DNA from: Oscillospiraceae bacterium
GTDB lineage: Bacteria; Bacillota; Clostridia; Oscillospirales; Oscillospiraceae
Assembly (NCBI GenBank): GCA_017461585.1
Contig: JAFTYM010000005.1
Span: 1 to 64,000, forward strand
Direction of reading: 5' to 3'
Length of the DNA: 64,000 nt
The position numbers and the translations under genes were made by a program. The notes under the pieces are model-generated. The model had not been told where the DNA came from. It ran no database searches and saw only the letters and a program-made list of their open reading frames with translations. How positions within the stretch are numbered: the stretch's first letter is position 1; each line of letters begins with the position of its first letter. Positions 58,271-64,000 of this stretch are shown here, piece by piece.

Positions 58271-59047
58271 ATGAAGTTTATTAATGATATACTTAAAATC
58301 ATAACCGAATACGGCTCTTCATACCTCACAGGTGCAGGCAATACTCTCCTGCTTGCGCTTATCGGTACTGTTATCGGCTGTATTATCGGTTTTGCCGTAG
58401 GTACTGTGCAGGCAACTCCTCTGCCGGAAAAGGGTGGAAAGAGAGTGCTTATGCGCATTGTACGCGGCATCCTTCGCGGATATGTAGAGATTTTCCGCGG
58501 CACACCTATGATCGTTCAGGCTGTTTTCATCCACTACGGTATGTTTTACATGGGACTTAAGCCTGCTATCTGGTTTTCCGGTATTCTGGTCGTCTCAATC
58601 AACACAGGCGCATATATGGCAGAGACGGTCCGCGGCGGCATCATGTCCATCGACCAGGGACAGTTCGAAGGCGCTAAGGCTATCGGCATGACCCACAATC
58701 AGACAATGATAAATGTTATTCTTCCTCAGGCGCTGAGAAATATTATTCCTCAGATCGGAAACAACTTTATAATCAACGTTAAAGATACCGCGGTTATGTC
58801 CATCATCGCTTTCATGGATCTTTTCAGCATCCACAAGAGCGTTGTCGGCAGCAACTACCTGTATTTCCCCTCCGCAGTTCTGACAATGGCTATCTACCTC
58901 ACCATGACACTCGTCTCATCTGTTCTTCTCAGATGGTGGGAGGATAAGATGGCAGGCGATGCAAACTATGATATCGTCAACACCAAGGACACTCTTGCAC
59001 AGACAAGCGGTCTTTACAGAGCAAAGAAAAAGGAGGCGAAGAGATAA
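58271..59047 (+). CDS. Lysine-type amino acid ABC transporter permease
   Basis: A 258-residue HisM/GlnP-type permease with about five spans, EIFRGTPMIVQAVFIHYG and the EAA loop GQFEGAKAIGMTHNQTMINV, then ILPQALRNIIPQIGNNFI. Overlaps the ATPase start by one base. Regulated by the lysine riboswitch upstream. Confidence 0.92.
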   Translation: MKFINDILKIITEYGSSYLTGAGNTLLLALIGTVIGCIIGFAVGTVQATPLPEKGGKRVLMRIVRGILRGYVEIFRGTPMIVQAVFIHYGMFYMGLKPAIWFSGILVVSINTGAYMAETVRGGIMSIDQGQFEGAKAIGMTHNQTMINVILPQALRNIIPQIGNNFIINVKDTAVMSIIAFMDLFSIHKSVVGSNYLYFPSAVLTMAIYLTMTLVSSVLLRWWEDKMAGDANYDIVNTKDTLAQTSGLYRAKKKEAKR

Positions 59048-59787
59048 TGAGCCACAGCGTACTTGAGGTAAAAAACCTCTCCAAAACATTCGGTACACAT
59101 CTGGTTTTGCAGGATGTGAGCCTTACGGTTAATCCCGGAGATGTTACAAGTATTATCGGCTCCTCCGGTTCCGGCAAGTCTACATTTTTAAGATGCATCA
59201 ATCTGCTGGAAACTCCCACATCGGGACAGATCATCTTCCACGGCGATGAAGTTACAGCTCCCGGATTCGATGCCCCCTCTTACAGAGCAAAGGTAGGCAT
59301 GGTTTTCCAGAGCTTTAACCTTTTCAACAATATGACAGTTCTTGATAACTGCCTTGTGGGTCAGACGAAGGTCCTTAAAAAGGACAAGAAGGATGCGCAG
59401 GATATGGCTATGATGTATCTCGAGAGAGTTGGCATGGCACCTTATATAAATGCACGTCCCTCTCAGCTTTCGGGCGGTCAGAAGCAGCGTGTTGCCATCG
59501 CAAGAGCACTTGCTATGGAGCCTGAGATACTGCTCTTTGACGAACCTACATCCGCTCTCGATCCTGAAATGGTCGGTGAGGTTTTGGATGTTATGCATGA
59601 CCTTGCGGGAAGCGGCATGACAATGCTGGTCGTAACCCACGAGATGGCATTTGCAAGAGATGTCAGCAACCATGTTGTTTTCCTCTCCGACGGACTTGTC
59701 TGTGAAGAGGGCAGCGCAGAAGAAATCTTCGGAAACCCCCAGCAGGAGAGAACAAGAGAATTTCTGGCACGTTATATGGCAAGATAA
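59047..59787 (+). CDS. Lysine-type amino acid ABC transporter ATPase
   Basis: A 246-residue ATPase (HisP/GlnQ type): Walker A GSSGSGKST, Q-loop VFQSFNLFNN, signature LSGGQKQR, Walker B ILLFDEPTSALDPEMVGEV and the H-loop VTHEM. AAGGAGG precedes ATG. Last gene of the riboswitch-controlled operon. Confidence 0.93.
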   Translation: MSHSVLEVKNLSKTFGTHLVLQDVSLTVNPGDVTSIIGSSGSGKSTFLRCINLLETPTSGQIIFHGDEVTAPGFDAPSYRAKVGMVFQSFNLFNNMTVLDNCLVGQTKVLKKDKKDAQDMAMMYLERVGMAPYINARPSQLSGGQKQRVAIARALAMEPEILLFDEPTSALDPEMVGEVLDVMHDLAGSGMTMLVVTHEMAFARDVSNHVVFLSDGLVCEEGSAEEIFGNPQQERTREFLARYMAR

Positions 59788-59797
59788 CTACACAGTT

Positions 59798-59846
59798 AAA
59801 GAACAGGCGTTTAGGGTGTACCCTTTACAACGTCTGTTCTTTTTTG
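59798..59846 (+). terminator. Terminator of the lysine transporter operon
   Basis: AAAGAACAGGCGTT and AACGTCTGTTCTTT (one G-T pair) with an inner AGGG/CCCT hairpin, followed by TTTTTG. Confidence 0.8.
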
Positions 59847-59862
59847 TATATTTTAAGAAAAG

Positions 59863-59897
59863 TGTAACCTAAGGATGCAAAAAGACGCTTATTATAG
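59863..59897 (+). promoter_or_regulatory. Extracytoplasmic-sigma-type promoter before the sigma gene
   Basis: TGTAACC (59863-59869), 16 bases, then CGCTTATTATAG (59886-59897). A TGTAAC -35 with CG(T/C)CTTATTATAG is the pattern seen upstream of related sigma genes in Clostridia, so it is likely recognised by the gene's own product. Confidence 0.55.
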
Positions 59898-59936
59898 TGA
59901 AGGCCTTTTATTTTTGGAAGAAAGGAGATGAAAGCC

Positions 59937-60497
59937 TTGGATGACAACAGAATTGTTAAGCTGTATTTGGAAAGAGACGAAAGCGCAATCAGGGAAACTG
60001 CTGAAAAATACGGAAACCGTTTGCGTACGTTGTCTTATGGAATAACCTGCGATGATCAGACTTCTGAAGAATGTGAAAATGAAACATATTGGCAGGCGTG
60101 GAATCTAATTCCGCCCAATGAGCCTAGAAGCTATCTGTACGCTTTTTTGGCGAGGATAACCAGACATATTTCCATAAGCATCTGCAGAAACCGCAGCAGA
60201 CTAAAGCGCAGCGCTTTTATCTGCGAATTGAGCAATGAACTTGAAGAGTGTATTCCTGATTCTTACGACATGGAGCGAAAGCTGGACGAAATAGCATTTG
60301 CCGAAGTGCTCAACGGTTTTCTTGCTGTGCTTGATAAGGAGAAGAGAAATATTTTTGTCCGCAGATACTGGTATTTAGATTCCATAGCAGACATCTCCAA
60401 GCGATTTGGTATTTCTGAGAGCAAGGTTAAAACAACTTTGCACCGATGCCGAAATCAGCTCCGCAAACACCTTAAAGAGGAGGGCTATGCTTTATGA
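59937..60497 (+). CDS. Sigma-70 family (ECF-like) RNA polymerase sigma factor
   Basis: A 186-residue sigma factor with region 2 (residues about 10-95; SYGITCDDQTSEECENETYW, FLARITRHISISICRNRSR) and region 4 (about 125-182; DKEKRNIFVRRYWYLDSIAD, RFGISESKVKTTLHRCRNQL). No region 3. TTG 59937 is preferred: AAAGGAG is nine bases before it but abuts ATG 59928. Overlaps the downstream membrane gene by four bases, a sigma/anti-sigma arrangement. The promoter at 59863 suggests autoregulation. Confidence 0.87.
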   Translation: MDDNRIVKLYLERDESAIRETAEKYGNRLRTLSYGITCDDQTSEECENETYWQAWNLIPPNEPRSYLYAFLARITRHISISICRNRSRLKRSAFICELSNELEECIPDSYDMERKLDEIAFAEVLNGFLAVLDKEKRNIFVRRYWYLDSIADISKRFGISESKVKTTLHRCRNQLRKHLKEEGYAL

Positions 60498-61609
60498 ACG
60501 GACAAGAACTTTTGGATAAAATGGGTTTTATCGATCCTGAGTATATTGAAAATGCGGCAGCCGAACCGAGGAAAATAAGGACGTGGGTAAAATGGTATGC
60601 AGTAGCTGCGTGTATCTGCATTATCATCGGCGGCGTGATATTCTGGGGTGCAGCTGGCGCAAGGGATATTACAAATCAGACAGACGGTACTGCTGACGCA
60701 GAGACGGATTTTAATGAGCAGGATATTTCTGATGTTCAGATAACCGGCGAATCTCAGACCAATGAATCTGAAGATCAAAACGATGTAGAGGAAGAACAGG
60801 AGGAAGGGATGTACATTCCCCCTATGGAGCTTCCGGATACAGTTGATACTGCCACGATGGATATGATAGGTGTAGTGGTATATAAAGGCGGTATTTATAC
60901 TCAATCTTATTCATATTTTGATGATGAGGCAGAGAGAATAAGACATCTTGTAGGGGAACATCTTGGTACGGCTACAGGCACGATCAATGAGTGGTCAAAG
61001 CAGGACGATTATGCGCAGGAATTTGCGTCTTCCTTGTCCGGCGAAGTGTATACCGTAAACGGATATGATTCGGATTTTCGCATTTGTATCTGTATTGAAT
61101 ACACAAGAGAAGATGGAGAAAACTTTTTGATGATCCAGTTCCTTGACAGGCTCAACGGTATAACACTTGCGAACGGAGAGGGGCTGTTCGAGGACAGACT
61201 TCATATTCGTGAACGTACAGAGAAGATTCAGTGGCAGTCACACGATGAGTGGAATTATGGCGGAGAGGTGCACGGGATATCCTTTGATGATACAGAGTGG
61301 GAAGCCTTCCTTGATGTGTTGTACCGGGGAGAGCTTGTATACACATACGTGTATGATGAGAACGATCCCACCAAAGGATTTTATGAGGATAAACCGTACA
61401 GCAGTATATTTGACAACCCAAATCAGGTGCATCTCATACTGAATATGGATGACGGAACAACAGTAAGATTGCGGCTTATTGAAGGCGGTTATGTGGGACT
61501 TGAGCACGTTGGATGGTGGTATTTTATTAAAATGCCGGGCGAAGCCTTTGATACAATATATGATGCCTGCGAAGGTACCCATATTGATGGTTGGGTAGTG
61601 GCAAGATAG
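60494..61609 (+). CDS. Single-pass membrane protein, probable anti-sigma partner
   Basis: A 371-residue protein. A cytoplasmic N-terminus of about 33 residues (MNGQELLDKMGFIDPEYIEN) precedes a membrane span (34-54, WYAVAACICIIIGGVIFWG), an acidic Glu/Asp/Asn linker (about 60-110) and an external domain of about 260 residues. The short N-terminal 'LLDKMGFIDPEYI' segment with a following span is the pattern seen next to this type of sigma factor in Clostridia. No metal-binding HxxxCxxC motif is present, so it is not a ZAS type. The external domain is unrecognised and could be a sensor. Confidence 0.7.
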   Translation: MNGQELLDKMGFIDPEYIENAAAEPRKIRTWVKWYAVAACICIIIGGVIFWGAAGARDITNQTDGTADAETDFNEQDISDVQITGESQTNESEDQNDVEEEQEEGMYIPPMELPDTVDTATMDMIGVVVYKGGIYTQSYSYFDDEAERIRHLVGEHLGTATGTINEWSKQDDYAQEFASSLSGEVYTVNGYDSDFRICICIEYTREDGENFLMIQFLDRLNGITLANGEGLFEDRLHIRERTEKIQWQSHDEWNYGGEVHGISFDDTEWEAFLDVLYRGELVYTYVYDENDPTKGFYEDKPYSSIFDNPNQVHLILNMDDGTTVRLRLIEGGYVGLEHVGWWYFIKMPGEAFDTIYDACEGTHIDGWVVAR

Positions 61610-61611
61610 TA

Positions 61612-61650
61612 AAAAACAGCTCGAACGAAGTATATGTTCGGGCTGTTTTT
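61612..61650 (+). terminator. Terminator of the sigma/anti-sigma operon
   Basis: AAAAACAGCTCGAAC (61612-61626) and GTTCGGGCTGTTTTT (61636-61650), one T-G pair, nine-base loop. Confidence 0.85.
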
Positions 61651-61739
61651 CCTATTGTTTAACTTGCATATTTTTTGCTTTTACGATTTAGTGAATGTGA
61701 CAAAAATGTGTTTGTATGGTACTTATTGCCAAAAACCTA

Positions 61740-61768
61740 TTGACAAAACTATGCGACTTTTGTATATT
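61740..61768 (+). promoter_or_regulatory. Strong promoter of the 61775 RNA
   Basis: TTGACA (61740-61745), a 17-base spacer and TATATT (61763-61768). It has a consensus -35 and precedes no open reading frame of note. Confidence 0.8.
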
Positions 61769-61774
61769 ATAATC

Positions 61775-62118
61775 ACAATCAACCGAAAGAGGTTGTTAAG
61801 ATAAACGGATTAGCATCTGTATTGAAAGAGGTGAGTCCCGTGAAATAAGCGGTACCGGCACTTTGAAAATAAGTGGCCCGGAGGAGTTTATGGGAGATGC
61901 GTGTAATCTTTTTATCAATCTTTTGAATTGCTGAAGTTGAACTTCAAACCCGATATTGAATGGAACAGATCTGACAGTCTCATGTGCAGATAAAGGGTCG
62001 GTGAGCGAGAGGAAGAGATGGAGGCGTAATTCAAAGAAAGGCAGGTAACCAATGATAGAACCCATCGCAAAGAGATAGCCCCTTGAATCACGTTTTGTGA
62101 TCAGGGGGCTATTTCGTT
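61775..62118 (+). ncRNA. Structured noncoding RNA candidate (about 340 nt)
   Basis: A strong promoter and a terminator (62075-62118) bracket 344 bases without a convincing frame. GCATCT (near 61813) pairs with AGATGC (near 61895), enclosing a CACTT-TGAAAAT-AAGTG hairpin set in CCGG/CCGG, and further hairpins (GAAGT/ACTTC, ATCTG/CAGAT) follow. GAAAGAGGTGAGTCCCGTG looks like a conserved core. The size and structure resemble a large Clostridia RNA such as the raiA-motif or 6S-like classes; I cannot decide between these without a covariance search. Opposite to and convergent with sigE. Confidence 0.6.
62075..62118. terminator. Terminator between the RNA and sigE (bidirectional)
   Basis: ATAGCCCCTTGAATCAC (62075-62091) and GTGATCAGGGGGCTAT (62097-62112), a long stem with small bulges around GTTTT, then TTTCGTTTT. 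Adjacent to the sigE stop, so it can serve both. Confidence 0.75.
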
Positions 62119-62823
62119 TTATATATTTTTAACTATCTCCCGTTTTAAACGGGCGATTATTCTTTTTTCCAGACGGCTGATGTATGATTGGGAAATGCCC
62201 ATCATATCAGCCACTTCTTTTTGCGTTTTTTCATCTGTACCGCCGATTCCGAAACGCAATGTTATTATCTCTTTTTCCCGTGGAGACAGCAGCTCAATTG
62301 CGTCCATCAGCAGCTTTTTGTCCACATCATCCTCGATTGGCTGCATTACAATATCTGGATCTGTGCCGAGAATGTCTGACAGTAAAAGCTCATTGCCGTC
62401 CCAGTCTGTGTTCAAAGGTTCGTCGAAGGATACCTCTGCCTTTTGATTGCCAACTTTGCGCAGGTACATAAGTATCTCATTTTCGATGCAGCGCGATGCG
62501 TAGGTGGCGAGCTTTATCTTCTTGTCAGGGTCAAAGGTGTTAATTGCCTTGATAAGACCGATAGTTCCGATGGAGATAAGATCCTCGATGTTTATACCTG
62601 TGTTTTCAAATCTGCGCGCTATGTAGACTACAAGTCTGAGATTGTGTTCTATAAGCACGCTGCGCGCTGTATCGGGTGCGGTTTTTAATTGCTGCAGCCA
62701 CATTGCCTCGTCCTCGCGGTTTAACGGAGGCGGAAGCGTTTCGGGGCCTGCTATGTACATAATTGCAGGATGCTTTAAAAGTCCCAGCTTTATTAAAAAT
62801 GCTTCTATTATTCTTTTTATCAT
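62119..62823 (-). CDS. sigE: Sporulation sigma factor SigE
   Basis: A 234-residue sigma factor. The N-terminal ~25 residues ([20 protein letters not shown], then [14 protein letters not shown]) form the pro-sequence. Region 2 ([36 protein letters not shown]) and region 4 ([34 protein letters not shown]) are typical of SigE. It controls early mother-cell gene expression after cleavage by SpoIIGA, encoded 10 bases upstream. AAGGAGG precedes ATG. Confidence 0.96.
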   Translation of the reverse strand: MIKRIIEAFLIKLGLLKHPAIMYIAGPETLPPPLNREDEAMWLQQLKTAPDTARSVLIEHNLRLVVYIARRFENTGINIEDLISIGTIGLIKAINTFDPDKKIKLATYASRCIENEILMYLRKVGNQKAEVSFDEPLNTDWDGNELLLSDILGTDPDIVMQPIEDDVDKKLLMDAIELLSPREKEIITLRFGIGGTDEKTQKEVADMMGISQSYISRLEKRIIARLKREIVKNI

Positions 62824-62833
62824 GTTATCCTCC

Positions 62834-63652
62834 TTATATTCCCATTAGAGCAGAGTACGCACCGCCGTCCGAAACATTTGTGGGAGATAAGGCGATAAGC
62901 GTTTGCGGTGATGGTTTTCCATCTATTTTCACATCGGCGCGAAGTGCAAGCAGCATACTGTTTTCCACGCCTACTGCGCTGTATGGCAGAAGGCGGAACT
63001 TATCTGCATATGCGCTGCCTGAAAGGGCTTCAAGTACCTCTGCGGGGCCAAGCGTTGAGACAAGTCGGTAAAGCTCTCCGGGAAGCAGCGGTTTAAGGTC
63101 TGCTGTTGAGACGATGATAGCAGGTGCGCCGCTTAAAGGGTCTTTCAGGCTGTTTCCGGTGTCAACAAAGGCCGTGAGCTCAATGCTCTTTCCGAAACAT
63201 GAGATATGAACCTTGTGAGTTTCAGCGGAAGCTTTTCCGCTTCGTCGGAAAACTGCGGCGATTATGGCGACGGACACCAGAAATGACAGCGCCAGCGATC
63301 GAATGCCGGGAGGGGAGAATATGCCGTCTGTGCCTAAGCTCACGGCGTATACTACTCCGCCAAGTGAGGCAGAAACCGCAAGGAATACACAGTACAGACG
63401 CAGAATGGCTTTGCGAAAACCAAAGGTCAAAAGGGCCATAACAGCAGCGGAAAGTGCCTTTGCGGCAAGGGTATTCAGATAGTCATAAGTCGGTATTGCG
63501 GCAAAGACGGAGTATACACCTCCTGCCAATGCAGCGAAAAATATACGGCGGCGAAGGGTGTACACATCGCAGATTTTTGCGCTTGCCAAAAGCAGCAGAT
63601 AGTTTGCCGCTGTGTTTGTTAAAAAGAGAATGTCTATATATATGACCTGCAT
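62834..63652 (-). CDS. spoIIGA: Sigma-E processing peptidase SpoIIGA
   Basis: A 272-residue protein with five membrane spans in the first ~150 residues and a cytoplasmic aspartic-protease-like domain with [18 protein letters not shown] (catalytic DTG). It cleaves the pro-sequence of SigE in the mother cell. ATG 63652 is chosen because GAGGTGAG lies five bases upstream; a GTG at 63661 is less likely. The spoIIGA-sigE order is conserved in spore formers. Confidence 0.95.
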   Translation of the reverse strand: MQVIYIDILFLTNTAANYLLLLASAKICDVYTLRRRIFFAALAGGVYSVFAAIPTYDYLNTLAAKALSAAVMALLTFGFRKAILRLYCVFLAVSASLGGVVYAVSLGTDGIFSPPGIRSLALSFLVSVAIIAAVFRRSGKASAETHKVHISCFGKSIELTAFVDTGNSLKDPLSGAPAIIVSTADLKPLLPGELYRLVSTLGPAEVLEALSGSAYADKFRLLPYSAVGVENSMLLALRADVKIDGKPSPQTLIALSPTNVSDGGAYSALMGI

Positions 63653-63737
63653 GATTCTCACCTCGTGGATTAAGTATATTTCCCGAGACGCGTGAAAACG
63701 GTCATATTAAGCCGTGCTGATATGATTATTTATCGGC

Positions 63738-63771
63738 AAAAAAACGCCTGAAAGATGTCTTTCCGGCGTTT
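63738..63771 (-). terminator. Terminator of the gene at the right edge (minus strand)
   Basis: On the minus strand AAACGCC-GGAAAGA pairs with TCTTTCA-GGCGTTT and ends in TTTTTTT (63741-63735 region). It follows the stop codon of the truncated gene at 63773. Confidence 0.8.
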
Positions 63772-63772
63772 A

Positions 63773-64000
63773 CTATTTAAATTCCACAGTTGCTGTTTTA
63801 AGTGCGTCCGATACATCTTCAAGGGTATCACGTATTGCCTCGTTGTTCAAAGTGCCGCAGGTGGGAAAGGAGATATACACAATATCAGACCCGTTTTCTG
63901 AGACTTTGTAAGTCCAGAACTCATCGGTATAATCAGATGCGCTGCAGCAGACAAATTGACATACGAAATCGCCGCCGTCCTTCATCGTGAACATAATGGA
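63773..64000 (-). CDS. C-terminal part of an unknown small protein (runs off the window)
   Basis: The frame is open to the window edge; only the last ~75 residues are visible (KDGGDFVCQFVCCSASDYTD, then DIVYISFPTCGTLNN and a C-terminal helix with EAIRDTLEDVSDALKTA). The segment has a Cys pair but no family I can name. A start at ATG 63994 is possible but lacks a visible ribosome binding site, so the gene probably begins outside. Confidence 0.55.
   Translation of the reverse strand, partial: SIMFTMKDGGDFVCQFVCCSASDYTDEFWTYKVSENGSDIVYISFPTCGTLNNEAIRDTLEDVSDALKTATVEFK

Noticed and set aside
62834..63661. GTG 63661 as spoIIGA start
   Set aside because: GAGGTGAG is five bases before ATG 63652 and would overlap the GTG, so the later start is more likely.

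Overview
The window looks like chromosomal DNA of a spore-forming, anaerobic, low-to-mid GC Clostridia, most like the Oscillospiraceae/Ruminococcaceae. The taxonomic clues are the spoIIGA-sigE pair at the right end, a lysine (L-box) riboswitch, a Tn916-type integrase, a PDTGD-type sortase signal, a tungsten/molybdenum aldehyde:ferredoxin oxidoreductase, an iron-sulfur two-subunit serine dehydratase, and strong AGGAGG-like ribosome binding sites. The species cannot be named from the sequence.

Layout. 1-325 is the 3' end of a sortase-anchored surface protein. 460-3780 is a small mobile-element scar: a degenerate tRNA-like sequence, a Fic protein, an excisionase and a tyrosine integrase. 3778-9741 holds a small membrane protein and a tungsto/molybdo-enzyme locus (DUF1638 protein, nitroreductase, HTH-PBP regulator, and a divergent AOR-MoaD-ThiF operon whose promoter is flanked by repeated half-sites). 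9855-10104 encodes a short, strongly promoted and terminated RNA directly before a 20 kb exopolysaccharide (EPS) operon.

10230-29908 is the main EPS operon: UDP-GalNAcA synthesis, many glycosyltransferases, EpsG-type polymerase, Wzx flippase, pyruvyl-, acetyl- and possibly aminoacyl-decoration, and UDP-GlcNAc 2-epimerase. After a convergent vanZ-like gene, 30743-41018 is a separate operon: a giant secreted GH105-Ig-VWA protein, an 85-residue peptide with four evenly spaced cysteines, an HPr-kinase-like protein, a radical SAM/SPASM enzyme, an Asn-rich membrane protein and a PqqD-like protein. 41145-49833 resumes EPS functions (initiating sugar transferase, PHP-type phosphatase, two fused BY-kinases) interleaved with three more genes of the peptide-maturation type (nucleotidyltransferase, ABC exporter, S26-like peptidase). 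Together 37521-45346 looks like an undescribed radical-SAM peptide (RiPP-like) system embedded in, and partly sharing operons with, the EPS locus. This is the most interesting part of the window.

49940-64000 is core-like: an MBL hydrolase, a DUF3237 protein, an AAC(6')-like acetyltransferase, an XRE/DUF2975 pair, the metNIQ methionine transporter, sdaAB-sdaAA serine dehydratase, a lysine-riboswitch-controlled ABC transporter, a sigma/anti-sigma-like pair with a probable autoregulated promoter, a roughly 340-nt structured RNA candidate, and sigE-spoIIGA.
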